In this document: piece by piece, positions 26,494 to 35,890 of the stretch
How the letters are laid out: every line of letters starts with the position of its first letter
Numbering within the stretch: the stretch's first letter is position 1
Assembly: GCA_030603695.1 (NCBI GenBank)
Contig: JAUVXF010000018.1
Coordinates: forward strand, 1-56,372
Length of the DNA stretch: 56,372 nucleotides
Reading direction: 5' to 3'
From: Natronohydrobacter sp.
GTDB taxonomy: Bacteria; Pseudomonadota; Alphaproteobacteria; Rhodobacterales; Rhodobacteraceae
Program-made: the position numbers and the translations under genes
Notes under the pieces: model-generated
Seen by the model: only the letters and a program-made list of their open reading frames with translations
Databases searched by the model: none
Told to the model about the DNA's origin: nothing

Positions 26494-27378
26494 TTAACCC
26501 ATACGCTCTGACGCATAGGAACCCGGAGAGGCCGGGAAAACCACCGTCTTATTGCCGTTCAAAAATACACGCCGGTGAATATGCGCGTGAATTGCCCGTG
26601 CAAGCACCTGACTTTCCACATCGCGCCCAAGGCTTACATAATCCGCGGGCGACTGGGCATGTGTCACACGGACTGTGTCTTGCTCTATGATCGGGCCTTC
26701 ATCCAGATCAGCGGTCACATAATGCGACGTTGCGCCAATAAGTTTTACACCGCGCTCGAATGCTTGTTTATAGGGGTTTGCACCTTTGAAGCTGGGTAGG
26801 AAAGAGTGGTGAATGTTGATAATCCGGCCCGACATTTTCTGACACATCTCATCAGACAAGACCTGCATATACCGCGCAAGCACAATTAATTCAGCGCCAG
26901 TCTGCTCTACAACTTCCATGATGCGCGCTTCGGCAACCGGTTTGTTTTCCTTGGTTACAGGAATATAGTGAAACGGGATATCATGGTTCACGACAACTTT
27001 CTGATACTCCATATGGTTAGAGATCACTGCGACAATATCTATAGGCAGTGCACCAATGCGCCAACGATACAAAAGGTCATTCAGACAATGACCAAAGCGT
27101 GACACCATGAGAATAACTTTCATACGCACACTTTCGTCATGAAAGGCATAAGACATTCCCAGTTCCGCGCCAACCGGGGCAAAACCCTTCTCCAGCGCAT
27201 TCAGATCCGTGCCAGTTTCGCTAACAAAGCTGACACGCATAAAAAACCGCCCCGTTTCGCGGTCATCAAATTGCGAACTATCGGTGATATTGCAGCCCTG
27301 TTGGGCCAAGAATGTGGCAATCGCAGCAACAATGCCCCGGCGGGTTTCACATGTCACGGTCAATGTATAACTTATCAT
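26494..27378 (-). CDS. purU: Formyltetrahydrofolate deformylase
   Basis: 294 residues from MISYTLTVTCETRRG. An N-terminal ACT domain at about 1-80 (GCNITDSSQFDDRETGRFFM) precedes a formyl-transferase-fold domain with NIHHSFLPSFKGANPYKQAF and GATSHYVTADLDEGPIIEQD, both diagnostic of PurU. It hydrolyses 10-formyl-THF to formate and THF, balancing the one-carbon pool. It stands alone between gaps of 115 and 131 bases on the same strand as the antiporter. A MetF-like gene at 47.7 kb is the other folate gene in the window. Confidence 0.93.
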   Translation of the reverse strand: MISYTLTVTCETRRGIVAAIATFLAQQGCNITDSSQFDDRETGRFFMRVSFVSETGTDLNALEKGFAPVGAELGMSYAFHDESVRMKVILMVSRFGHCLNDLLYRWRIGALPIDIVAVISNHMEYQKVVVNHDIPFHYIPVTKENKPVAEARIMEVVEQTGAELIVLARYMQVLSDEMCQKMSGRIINIHHSFLPSFKGANPYKQAFERGVKLIGATSHYVTADLDEGPIIEQDTVRVTHAQSPADYVSLGRDVESQVLARAIHAHIHRRVFLNGNKTVVFPASPGSYASERMG

Positions 27379-27509
27379 CACAGGTCTTTCAGGTTGCAGC
27401 GCCAGCCCCCTGCCCGGCAGCAAGGTGGGAACCAAAGCGCGTATGGATCAATATCGCGTCAGTTTTTCCATGATTTCCGGGAAATAGCCAAGCGCCAAAT
27501 TGCGCGCGT

Positions 27510-29198
27510 TCAGCCCAATCCCTTCGGTTCTTGTTCCTGAATCAATTGGCGAACCGCATAGTCCGCGGCGTCATCGAATGGCTTTAGCACCACACTGGCC
27601 CCCTGATGCAGCAATTCATCTGCTTCAGCCACTTTTTGCACCGAAAGAAACACGCGGCCTTTGTAATTGGCTGATTTCAGGCCATGCAGAAGCGCTTGTT
27701 GCGGGTCAGCCTCTGTCAGGGCGCCCCGATCGCGCGGCACGGCAGAAACCACCGCATTCACGCCGCCCAAGTCCAGATGCGCCACAAATTCCGGGTCTGT
27801 TGCATCACCATAGGTGGCATCCAGCCCCATGCGGCGCCAATTCGCCAAAGCTTCGGGATCGAAATCTATACCCAGCACGCGGTAGCCCTGTTCCTGCAAC
27901 CGCGCACCGATGCGGCAGCCATAGCGCCCAAGCCCAAAGATCACAAAATCATGCCCGCGCAACTCTGCCGCGCCTTCGGTATCATCCGCTTCCCGAAATG
28001 CGCGGCGGCGCTCGAACAGGCCAAGATATGGCTCGCAGATTTCAAACAGCTTGTGCGACCAAGTGATCATGTAAACCGATAGTGCAATCGTCACGAGGCC
28101 AACCAATGTGACCAACCCCATCGCCTCATTGCCGACATGGCCAATGGTAATGCCCATCGCCATAAAGATAAGCGAGAATTCAGAGATTTGCGCAACTGTC
28201 AGCCCGGCCAGAAAACCGGTTCTCTTGCGGTAGCCCATGTAGCCCATGATCGCCAAAACGATCAGCGGATTGCCGATCAGCACGAATAGCGAAAGCACAA
28301 CCGCCGGGCCAATCTGGTCGCCCAGGGTTGAAAGCTGCAATCCCGCGCCCAGGTTGATGAAGAAGAACAACAGCAGGAAATCGCGCAAGCTGGCAAGGCG
28401 CGAACTGATCGCCTCGCGGAACTCTGTCGAGGCCAGCGATACCCCCGCCAACAGCCCCCCCAGTTCTTTGCCAAAGCCCAGCACATCGCCAAGCGCGGCC
28501 AGGCTTGCCGCCCAACCCACTGCAAATATCACCATCAATTCAGAAGATCGCGCAATCTGGCGCAGCAAGGGGTCGGCCAGATAGCGGATAAACAGCACAA
28601 CCACGCCAACCATCACCGCACCGCCCAAAAACACCTGCACAACATCCCACAGCCCGCCGCTTTCTTCGCCCATTCCCACACCGATGGCAGACAGCGTAAC
28701 CATCGCCAAAACCACGAAAATATCCTGAACAATCAGAAACCCCAGCGCGATTTTGCCATGCAGCGCGCCGATTTCCTGCTTATCAGACAGCAGTTTTACG
28801 ATGATGATGGTGGAAGAAAATGTCAGGGCGATAGCGATATAAAGCGATGCCACCGCATCCAACCCCAAGGCCAGACAGATCAGAAACCCGAAAAACGCGG
28901 TGAATGTAACCTGCCCCAACCCCGTGGCCACTGCCACTTTGCCCAGATTGCGCACAAGGCTGACATCCAGCTTTAACCCCACCAGAAATAGCAGAACGGC
29001 AATGGAAATCTGGCTCAGCGTCTCGATAAACTCTACAGAGGAAACCAGCCCCAGCGCGTCCGGCCCCGCCAGCACGCCAACCGCGATAAACGCCACCACA
29101 AGCGGCTGTCGCAGCATCAGGCCCACAAAGCCCACCCCTGCGGCCAGCAGCACAAGCAGCGCAATTTCATAAAAGATAGAGGCAAAATTGGCGTCCAC
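27510..29198 (-). CDS. Monovalent cation:proton antiporter-2 (KefB/YbaL type) with TrkA-N domain
   Basis: About 562 residues from a GTG at 29198, which has GAGGAG six bases upstream; a longer ATG frame exists but lacks such an RBS. Residues about 1-380 are a Na+/H+ exchanger domain with 12 or so hydrophobic segments (VLAGPDALGLVSS, LLFLVGLKLDVS). The C-terminal Rossmann TrkA-N (RCK) domain begins FVIFGLGRYGCRIGARLQEQ. Such proteins exchange K+ or Na+ for protons and are gated by nucleotide binding. No KefF/KefG-type ancillary gene is adjacent. Confidence 0.9.
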   Translation of the reverse strand: MDANFASIFYEIALLVLLAAGVGFVGLMLRQPLVVAFIAVGVLAGPDALGLVSSVEFIETLSQISIAVLLFLVGLKLDVSLVRNLGKVAVATGLGQVTFTAFFGFLICLALGLDAVASLYIAIALTFSSTIIIVKLLSDKQEIGALHGKIALGFLIVQDIFVVLAMVTLSAIGVGMGEESGGLWDVVQVFLGGAVMVGVVVLFIRYLADPLLRQIARSSELMVIFAVGWAASLAALGDVLGFGKELGGLLAGVSLASTEFREAISSRLASLRDFLLLFFFINLGAGLQLSTLGDQIGPAVVLSLFVLIGNPLIVLAIMGYMGYRKRTGFLAGLTVAQISEFSLIFMAMGITIGHVGNEAMGLVTLVGLVTIALSVYMITWSHKLFEICEPYLGLFERRRAFREADDTEGAAELRGHDFVIFGLGRYGCRIGARLQEQGYRVLGIDFDPEALANWRRMGLDATYGDATDPEFVAHLDLGGVNAVVSAVPRDRGALTEADPQQALLHGLKSANYKGRVFLSVQKVAEADELLHQGASVVLKPFDDAADYAVRQLIQEQEPKGLG

Positions 29199-29369
29199 GC
29201 TGGTCTCCTCAGTCCTTGGGCAGTCTCCGTGTGATAGCGGGTTGAACAGGTGCAAGCCAGCCTTGTACTGCAGTTTGGTGAAAAACCCATGGAACCCATG
29301 GTCTTGAAGCGTTAGCCTGCGTGGCGCATATGCCCCTAGCCGCTGTGGCCCAGAAAGGAACCCCGTGTC

Positions 29370-30884
29370 ATGCCAAACCCGCTATATGACGCCCTGTTCG
29401 CACCACTGGTAGGGCAGGACAGGCCCTTTCTGACAGTCCCAGACCAAGGCCAGATCAGCGCAGGCGCGTTTCATGATATGCTCGCGCGCTTTGCCCATGC
29501 ACTGCACGCAGCAGGGGTGCGCCCCGGTGACAGGGTTGTGCTGCAAGCCGCCAAAACCCCGCAAATGCTGGCGCTTTATGGCGCGGCTGTGGCTTGCGGC
29601 GCAGTGTTCTTGCCCCTGAACACCGCATACACCCCGCAAGAGCTGGAATATTTCATCTCGGACAGTGCGGCGTCGCTCTTGCTGGTCGATCCGGGCGCGG
29701 AACTGGCGCTTGGCCCTTTGGCCGCGCGCTTGGGTGTGCGGCTGGAAACCCTTGGGCCGGGGGGCAGCCTGGATGCGCTGGCGCAAAGCCTGAGCACGGA
29801 TTTCACCCCAATCCCGCGCAGCCCCGATGATCTGGCGGCCTTGCTCTACACCTCTGGCACGACCGGCCGCTCCAAAGGCGCGATGATGAGCCAGCGCAAT
29901 CTTCTCTCCAATGCGCAAACGCTGGTGGGATTGTGGCGCTTCACCCCGGAAGATGTGCTGCTGCATGCCCTGCCCATTTTCCATACGCATGGGCTGTTTG
30001 TGGCCAGCAATGTGGTGCTTCTGGCAGGCGCACAAATGATATTCCTGCCAAAATTCGATCCCGATGCCGTGCTGGCCGCCCTGCCCCATGCCAGCGCGAT
30101 GATGGGGGTTCCCACATTCTACACAAGGCTGTTGGATGATCCCCGCCTGAACCATGACGCAACGGCGCATATGCGGCTGTTCATCTCCGGCTCTGCGCCG
30201 CTGCTGGCGGAAACGCACAAAGCATGGTCTGCGCGCACGGGCCATGCGATCCTGGAACGCTATGGCATGACCGAAACCAATATGCTCACCTCCAACCCCT
30301 ATGACGGCGCGCGCCGCCCCGGCACTGTTGGCCCGCCCCTGCCCGATGTGGAACTGCGCATCACCCAGCCCGAAACGGGTGCCCCCCTGCCGCAGGGCGA
30401 AACCGGCATGATTGAAGTGCGCGGGCCGAATGTGTTTCAGGGCTATTGGCAGATGCCCGAAAAAACCGCTTCGGAATTTCGCGCAGACGGGTTTTTCATG
30501 ACCGGTGATCTTGGGCTGATAGATGATCAGGGTTATGTGCAGATCGTGGGCCGGGCCAAGGATCTGATTATCTCTGGCGGGTATAACATCTATCCCAAAG
30601 AGGTTGAACTGGTGTTGGATGATATGCCCGGCGTGCTGGAAAGCGCGGTGATTGGGCTGCCGCATCCTGATCTGGGTGAAGGGGTGGTTGCCGTTTTGGC
30701 CACTCTGAGCCAAGGCCCCGACATATCGGTCATAAAAGCGGCCCTGTCAGAAAAGCTTGCGCGCTACAAACACCCAAAAGCATATATTGTTTTGCCAGAG
30801 CTTCCGCGCAATACCATGGGCAAGGTGCAAAAGGCGGCATTGCGCCAGCAATATGCCGCACAGTTTACGGAGAATGCCGAATGA
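29370..30884 (+). CDS. matB: Malonyl-CoA synthetase
   Basis: A 504-residue ANL-superfamily ligase that makes malonyl-CoA from malonate, CoA and ATP. The P-loop motif LLYTSGTTGRSKGAM falls near 157-171. The segments FLPLNTAYTPQELEYF, HALPIFHTHGLFVASNV and RYGMTETNMLTSNPYDG closely follow the MatB proteins I know from rhizobia and Rhodopseudomonas. The catalytic lysine lies in the C-terminal RNTMGKVQK. No malonyl-CoA decarboxylase or malonate carrier is nearby. ATGA overlap couples it to the next gene. Confidence 0.88.
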   Translation: MPNPLYDALFAPLVGQDRPFLTVPDQGQISAGAFHDMLARFAHALHAAGVRPGDRVVLQAAKTPQMLALYGAAVACGAVFLPLNTAYTPQELEYFISDSAASLLLVDPGAELALGPLAARLGVRLETLGPGGSLDALAQSLSTDFTPIPRSPDDLAALLYTSGTTGRSKGAMMSQRNLLSNAQTLVGLWRFTPEDVLLHALPIFHTHGLFVASNVVLLAGAQMIFLPKFDPDAVLAALPHASAMMGVPTFYTRLLDDPRLNHDATAHMRLFISGSAPLLAETHKAWSARTGHAILERYGMTETNMLTSNPYDGARRPGTVGPPLPDVELRITQPETGAPLPQGETGMIEVRGPNVFQGYWQMPEKTASEFRADGFFMTGDLGLIDDQGYVQIVGRAKDLIISGGYNIYPKEVELVLDDMPGVLESAVIGLPHPDLGEGVVAVLATLSQGPDISVIKAALSEKLARYKHPKAYIVLPELPRNTMGKVQKAALRQQYAAQFTENAE

Positions 30885-31861
30885 CAACTGCAAGGGTTAT
30901 CATCTTTGAACAGCCCGGCGGGCCAGAGGTTCTGAAACTGGAACACCGCGAGGTTGGCGAACCGGGGCCGGGGCAAGTTCGTATCCGCCAACAGGCTTGC
31001 GGGCTGAATTATATCGACATCTACCAGCGTTCGGGCGTCTATCCCATGGCGCTGCCGCATGCGCTGGGCATGGAAGCGGCTGGCATTGTCGAGGCCGTGG
31101 GCGATGGTGTGACCCATCTGCGCACGGGCGACCGCGTAGCCTATGCCGCAGCCCCGCCCGGCGCTTATTGCGATTTGCGCGTCATGTCTGCCGCGCAGGT
31201 TTGCCGCCTGCCAGACGGGATTGACCTGCGCACGGGTGCGGCAATGATGTTGCAGGGCCTGACCGTGCAATACCTCTTTCACCGCACAGTGCCCTTGAAA
31301 GCGGGTGATACGGTTTTGTTTCACGCCGCCGCCGGGGGTGTGGGGCTGATTGCCTGCCAATGGGCGCGCGCCTCGGGTATCCGGCTGATCGGCACTGCCG
31401 GAACAGATGAAAAATGCGCGCTGGCGCTGGAACATGGGGCAGATGCCGCCATCAATTACGAGCGCGAGGATTTTGCCGCACGGGTGCGCGACTTGACCAA
31501 CGGGCGCGGGGTGGATGTGGTGATGGATTCCATCGGCGCGGCCACGTTTGAACGCTCGCTGGATTGCTTGCGCCCTGTGGGCATGTTGATCAGCTTTGGC
31601 AATGCTTCAGGCAAAGTGCCACCCTTTGATCTGGGGATATTGGGGGCAAAAGGCTCATTGCAGATCACGCGGCCGACACTGTTCAGCCATATCGCCCAGC
31701 ACGACACCTGCCAGCAGATGGCCGCACAATTGTTCGGGATGGTAGAAAGCGGCAAGGTGAAAATCCTCATCGGGCAAGAATTTGGCTTGGAAGATGTCGC
31801 AAACGCCCATCGCCAGATGGAAGCGCGCGCAACCACCGGCAGTTCTATCCTGCTGTGCTAA
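30881..31861 (+). CDS. NADPH:quinone oxidoreductase, zinc-independent MDR family
   Basis: A 326-residue medium-chain reductase with a GroES-like N-terminal domain (CGLNYIDIYQRSGVYP) and the NADPH-binding Rossmann motif AAAGGVGLIACQWA near 150-163. It lacks the structural zinc cysteines of alcohol dehydrogenases, as in Qor. Members reduce quinones or enones by one- or two-electron transfer. It overlaps matB by 4 bases; the functional link to malonyl-CoA synthesis is not obvious. A strong hairpin follows the stop. Confidence 0.9.
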   Translation: MTTARVIIFEQPGGPEVLKLEHREVGEPGPGQVRIRQQACGLNYIDIYQRSGVYPMALPHALGMEAAGIVEAVGDGVTHLRTGDRVAYAAAPPGAYCDLRVMSAAQVCRLPDGIDLRTGAAMMLQGLTVQYLFHRTVPLKAGDTVLFHAAAGGVGLIACQWARASGIRLIGTAGTDEKCALALEHGADAAINYEREDFAARVRDLTNGRGVDVVMDSIGAATFERSLDCLRPVGMLISFGNASGKVPPFDLGILGAKGSLQITRPTLFSHIAQHDTCQQMAAQLFGMVESGKVKILIGQEFGLEDVANAHRQMEARATTGSSILLC

Positions 31862-31913
31862 GGCCGCGCTTGCGTTTTTAGCGAAAATGTCCTGCTGCGC
31901 GCGAGAAAAACTT

Positions 31914-31940
31914 AGGGGTATATCACCATGATATACCCCT
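31914..31940. terminator. Bidirectional terminator hairpin
   Basis: AGGGGTATATCA (31914-31925) and TGATATACCCCT (31929-31940) form an exact 12-bp stem with a 3-base loop. It lies 53 bases past the quinone reductase stop and 17 bases past the convergent Stealth gene's stop. On the minus strand it is followed by AAGTTTTTCTCG, giving a modest T run for that gene. Confidence 0.75.
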
Positions 31941-31956
31941 CACTGTTTGGCCCGCC

Positions 31957-32913
31957 TCACGCTCCGATTGCGCGCTCTATCCAGGCCCGCGATTCCGGCA
32001 AGGCGGCTTCCAACTGCGGAAAATCATTCACGCATAGAAACTTGGTTCCCCCGGTTGCCGCGCGGTGCAGATGGGCGCGCAACTCTTCATGCGGGAAATC
32101 TATGACTGCGCCCGTGCGCATATGCATGTAATCCTTCACGGGCGCAGGCGCATAGCACCCGGCCCGAATGGCTGCGTGGTTATGCAGGCTCATCGGCTGG
32201 AACTGCGCCAGATCGCGGAAGGGCTTGGATATGGTAGCGATGAAAGCGGCGGTATTGCGCGCGAACAGATCAGCCAGCAGCGAGCGGCGCAAAGGATGCA
32301 CAACATGCGCACTGGCCCACATATGCGCCGGACTGAACCCCACCATTTGCGCAGCCGTGATCTGCGCATAATGGTTGAACAGCGCCGGGTCTTGGCGTTT
32401 GGCCTCGTCTTGCGCCAGCGCGCTGTAATCCACCCATTTGCCACGCAGCACAGGCGCATCCTTGCGAAACACATCGTCCCGCTGCAAGGGCGCTGTCAGG
32501 AACACATCATCATTGAAATACAGAAATGCCTCTGCCAGATCAGGAATGCGCCACAGCATTGCTTCTATGGAAAGCGAGTTGAAGGTGGGCAACACAGCCT
32601 CATGGCCCGCAAAGATTACCCGGTGATCGATCACAGTCAGCCGAGCGCGCAAATCTTGCGGAATGGCCGAAAGATCGGGGGTTTGCGCATCTGTCACCAG
32701 CCAGACATGGCGCAGCCATGGCGCGTGATTGGCAATGCTTGTCAGGCAATAGGTCAATTCATCGCTGCTGCCCCAGCGGTGCGGATTGATCCCATTGGGA
32801 TGCAAACGCCCCCCGGCGGCCAAAAGCCGCGCCTGCCGTTTGGCGATATGCACCGGGTCTGAACCGTCCACCCATGTGATTACGGCATCAATCGGCGCGG
32901 CAGTGGCTGTCAT
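31957..32913 (-). CDS. Stealth family sugar-phosphate transferase
   Basis: A 318-residue protein. The N-terminal Stealth CR1 motif is IDAVITWVDGSDP (residues 8-20) and CR2 begins RWGSSDELTYCLTSIANHAP. The segment YFNDDVFLTAPL holds the conserved acidic pair, and a later H/N region (MSLHNHAAIRAG) matches the family's remaining blocks. Stealth proteins transfer hexose-1-phosphate in cell-wall phosphoglycan or capsule synthesis; the GNPT relatives act in eukaryotes. The start at 32913 has AAAGGG six bases upstream. No other glycan gene is adjacent. Confidence 0.85.
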   Translation of the reverse strand: MTATAAPIDAVITWVDGSDPVHIAKRQARLLAAGGRLHPNGINPHRWGSSDELTYCLTSIANHAPWLRHVWLVTDAQTPDLSAIPQDLRARLTVIDHRVIFAGHEAVLPTFNSLSIEAMLWRIPDLAEAFLYFNDDVFLTAPLQRDDVFRKDAPVLRGKWVDYSALAQDEAKRQDPALFNHYAQITAAQMVGFSPAHMWASAHVVHPLRRSLLADLFARNTAAFIATISKPFRDLAQFQPMSLHNHAAIRAGCYAPAPVKDYMHMRTGAVIDFPHEELRAHLHRAATGGTKFLCVNDFPQLEAALPESRAWIERAIGA

Positions 32914-33044
32914 CCATATCCCTTTCGGCAATAAGGCAAACCCGTGCTTCAGGGCAGCGGTGAAGGCCTTTGATCATGCCCTTAGCGGCGGCGGATGGAA
33001 AAGCCTAGCCAAATCAGACCAAAGGAAAACAGAGCGTGGCGAAG

Positions 33045-33824
33045 TTACAGCACTTCGGCGACATGCACATCCTGATAAACAGGGGTTGCAGGCTGGGCCG
33101 TTTCCATGAAGGGAATATCCCCCGCATCGCGCCCCGTCCCGATAATCGCCAGATCCCGGGCCGTGCTCATGCCTGTTGCATCGGCAATATGCCAGGCCTG
33201 CCCCAACCACACTTCGGCAACCGCATGAAAATCAGGCGGAGAGACATTGACACCGTATCCTGTTGTATAGCGGGCCGGAATTCCGGCAGCGCGGGCCAGC
33301 GTGCAAACCATATGCGCATAATCCCGGCACACCCCCTGCCGTGTCAGGAACGTATCAATCGCAGTTGTTCCGGCATTGGAACTGCCGGGCACATAAGACA
33401 AGGCTTGCGCCGCCCATGCCACAATCGCATCCATCTTTTCGCCGCCGCGCAGATGGCCAAATTCACTGCCCACGAAAGAGGCGAACATATCAGACTGGCA
33501 AAAGCGCGATGGGCGAAGATAGGGCAAGACATCGGGGGGCAGCGTTTCCCAGGCATCCATTTCCAGCCCGCGCCACGGCACAGCGCAGCGGTGAACATCT
33601 ACCAGCGCGCACAGCCGCAGGCGCAACCGCTCAGAGCCTGTTACAACCCAAACGCGCTGCCCCACCCCGCCTGCATCATCGATCCAAGTCAGGGCGGCAT
33701 TATCTACCGACAAATCACTCTGAATCACAGTCTGGCTTTCAGCCCATACTGGCGCAATCGCCAGCAAAACAGGGTCGGAAAACTGGATTATATACTCCAT
33801 GCTCAGATCAATTTTCAGCTTCAT
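33045..33824 (-). CDS. Transglutaminase-like cysteine protease family protein
   Basis: About 259 residues. An N-terminal beta-rich region (about 1-140) precedes the transglutaminase-like core. The catalytic triad is visible as Cys166 in RQGVCRDYAH, His200 in PPDFHAVAEVWL and Asp215 in IADATG. The cytoplasmic bacterial members act as peptidases or amidases on unknown proteins. No signal peptide is seen. It stands alone between the Stealth gene and pcaQ, with 120-130 base gaps on both sides. Confidence 0.85.
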   Translation of the reverse strand: MKLKIDLSMEYIIQFSDPVLLAIAPVWAESQTVIQSDLSVDNAALTWIDDAGGVGQRVWVVTGSERLRLRLCALVDVHRCAVPWRGLEMDAWETLPPDVLPYLRPSRFCQSDMFASFVGSEFGHLRGGEKMDAIVAWAAQALSYVPGSSNAGTTAIDTFLTRQGVCRDYAHMVCTLARAAGIPARYTTGYGVNVSPPDFHAVAEVWLGQAWHIADATGMSTARDLAIIGTGRDAGDIPFMETAQPATPVYQDVHVAEVL

Positions 33825-33944
33825 CCGCATCCTCTGCACATGGCTTCGTCCTTTATGGACATTGCCCGCGTTGGGCGGGGCCTATTACAATTGCGCCGCA
33901 GCCTAAAGGGGAAAGCGCCCATATTCTTCCGGCGCGCGCCTCTG

Positions 33945-34874
33945 TCATGATGCAGGCGCGCGCAACACGGCCCCGATATCACAGATCTCGCGCAGCACTT
34001 TGACAAAGGTATCAGCTTCTGTCGTCGTTTCAGAATTGGCGCGCTGGCAAATCCCCACGGCACCCATCGGCAATTCGTTGTCAGGTTCCAACTTGGCCAG
34101 AGTGCCCGCGGCCAGTTCATCTGCCACCACACCTTCCGAAATGAACCAGACGATATCAGATTGCATCACCAGTTTACGCCCAAAGGCCAGCGACACGGCC
34201 TCGAAGGCTGGCTCCAGATGCGCAAGGCCAACGCTGACCAGCCAGGCCCGCACACCGGGCAGGATAAGCGCTTGCGCGGGCGGCAGCATCAGCTTGTATT
34301 GGGCCAGAGCAGGCGTGAAATGCGCCATCTTGCGCAAAGGGTGTTCCGGGCGCACCACAATGGCAACACGTTCCATATAAAGCTGGCGAAAGGTCAGGCC
34401 CGTCATCTGCTCTGCGCCAGGTGCGCGCCCCACCATCAAATCCGCCGTGCCTTCGCGCAATTGCGCCAAAAGCAGCCAATTGGGGCCAGTTGTCACATGC
34501 AATGTGCAATGCGGCAGCAACTGATTAAACCGCAGCGCCGCGCGCGGCAGTAAATCCGTGGCCACTGTGGGCAGCACACCCACATTAAGTTTAGTCACCC
34601 GTTCCGGCGCATCGCGCACAGCGCTTTGCGCAGCGTCCAGCGCGCGCATGGCCGTTCCTGCATGTTGCTGAAAGACCCGCCCCGCCGGCGAAAGCACCAA
34701 GCGCCGCGCACTGCGATCAAACAGTGCAACACCCAGAATCTCTTCCAGTTCGCGCAGCGTTTTGGAAGCGGCAGGTTGCGAGACAGACAAAGCCTCTGCC
34801 GCGGCCGACAGCCCGCCAAGGCGGGCCGTTTCCAGAAAGCAGCGCAAATGGCGCAGGCGCAAACGGGGATCCAT
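33945..34874 (-). CDS. pcaQ: LysR-type regulator of the protocatechuate pathway, PcaQ-like
   Basis: A 309-residue LysR-type protein. The N-terminal winged helix (LRHLRCFLETARLGGLSAAA, then VSQPAASKTLRELEEILG) is followed by an effector-binding domain from about residue 95 (LNVGVLPTVATDLLPRA). PcaQ activates pca genes in alphaproteobacteria with 3-carboxymuconate or carboxymuconolactone as co-inducer. It is divergent from pcaD, and a PcaQ-type box starts 3 bases before its start codon, so it probably also represses itself. A second box lies at 39461. Confidence 0.88.
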   Translation of the reverse strand: MDPRLRLRHLRCFLETARLGGLSAAAEALSVSQPAASKTLRELEEILGVALFDRSARRLVLSPAGRVFQQHAGTAMRALDAAQSAVRDAPERVTKLNVGVLPTVATDLLPRAALRFNQLLPHCTLHVTTGPNWLLLAQLREGTADLMVGRAPGAEQMTGLTFRQLYMERVAIVVRPEHPLRKMAHFTPALAQYKLMLPPAQALILPGVRAWLVSVGLAHLEPAFEAVSLAFGRKLVMQSDIVWFISEGVVADELAAGTLAKLEPDNELPMGAVGICQRANSETTTEADTFVKVLREICDIGAVLRAPAS

Positions 34875-34877
34875 GAA

Positions 34878-34915
34878 ATAACCCTCAAGTTATAGGATTG
34901 GGATAAAAATATAAT
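34878..34915 (+). promoter_or_regulatory. PcaQ box plus -10 element upstream of pcaD
   Basis: ATAACC-CTCA-AGTTAT (34878-34893) matches the known PcaQ site ATAACC-N4-GGTTA with one change in the right arm. TATAAT follows at 34910-34915, 32 bases from the box start. The pcaD start is at 34950. The same 10-mer ATAACCCTCA and the same 32-base spacing recur at 39461. This is a shared PcaQ-dependent promoter design. Confidence 0.8.
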
Positions 34916-34949
34916 TTAACAATCTTTAAAACTGTGCAACCCTTTTGCC

Positions 34950-35759
34950 ATGAAAACATTTCGCCATCTTGGAAACATGCTGCATTATGCAGATCAGGGG
35001 CCAGCACAGGGCCAGCCGGTTTTCTTTGCCAATTCGCTGGGAACCGATTTGCGGGTCTGGGATCTGCTTTTGCCCCATTTGCGCCCCGGCCTTCGCCTTA
35101 TCCGCTATGACAAACGGGGGCACGGCCTCTCAGACGCCGTGCCCGCCCCTTATACCATAGACGCCCTGACAGAAGAGGCCGCAGCCCTGCTGGATCATTT
35201 GGGCTTGCGCGATGTGACAGTGGTCGGGCTGTCGATCGGGGGGATGATTGCGCAGAATCTGGCTGCAAAGCGGCCAGATCTGGTGGCCGCGCTGGTTTTG
35301 ATGGATACTGCCGCCAAAATCGGCACCGCCCAGATGTGGCAAGACCGGATAGACGCCATCCGAACACAGGGCATTGCGGCACTGTCCCAACCCATTCTGG
35401 AACGCTGGTTCGGCCCCGACTTTCACCGCACGCGGCCAGACGATCTGGCATTGTGGCGCAATATGCTGTGCCGCACCACGCTGGACGGATATCTGGGCTG
35501 TTGCGCGGCGATAGCAGACGCAGATCTGACACAGCAAACGCGCAGTCTGCGCGTGCCTGCCATTGCCATGGCGGGCAGCGCAGATGGTGCAACTCCGCCC
35601 GATCTGGTGCAGCAGACAGCCGAATATCTGGGGGCTTCGTTTTCGATCATCGCGGGCGCAGGGCATCTGCCTTGCGTCGAGGCGCCCCAAGAAGTTGCCG
35701 CGCGGATAAACCAGTTGCTTGCCAATGCGCCCCCTGCCCTGCCGCTTGCAGAGGGGTGA
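34950..35759 (+). CDS. pcaD: 3-oxoadipate enol-lactonase
   Basis: A 269-residue alpha/beta hydrolase that opens 3-oxoadipate enol-lactone to 3-oxoadipate. The nucleophile elbow GLSIGG places the catalytic Ser at 95. The oxyanion region FANSLGTDLRVWD and the late His segment AGAGHLPCVEAP complete the family pattern. It stands alone as a single plus-strand gene, whereas in many relatives it heads pcaDCHGB; here the rest of that operon begins 3.8 kb away. Gap 35760-35890 to the convergent galD-like gene holds no gene I can support. Confidence 0.92.
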   Translation: MKTFRHLGNMLHYADQGPAQGQPVFFANSLGTDLRVWDLLLPHLRPGLRLIRYDKRGHGLSDAVPAPYTIDALTEEAAALLDHLGLRDVTVVGLSIGGMIAQNLAAKRPDLVAALVLMDTAAKIGTAQMWQDRIDAIRTQGIAALSQPILERWFGPDFHRTRPDDLALWRNMLCRTTLDGYLGCCAAIADADLTQQTRSLRVPAIAMAGSADGATPPDLVQQTAEYLGASFSIIAGAGHLPCVEAPQEVAARINQLLANAPPALPLAEG

Positions 35760-35890
35760 TTGGCGGGTTTGGGCATGTTCCAGCTTTGCCAGCGCAACGC
35801 CGCATCGGGAAAAACATAGCGCAGCGCTTGGTCGCCGGGATGCGCTTCGCGCCATCATGCAGCGCAAGCCAGATAGGCAGCGTTTTTGCG

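Noticed and set aside
35760-35890. Protein-like reading on the minus strand between pcaD and galD (HPGDQALRYVF... style)
   Set aside because: The frame contains stops and no start; it may be a decayed fragment but cannot be supported.
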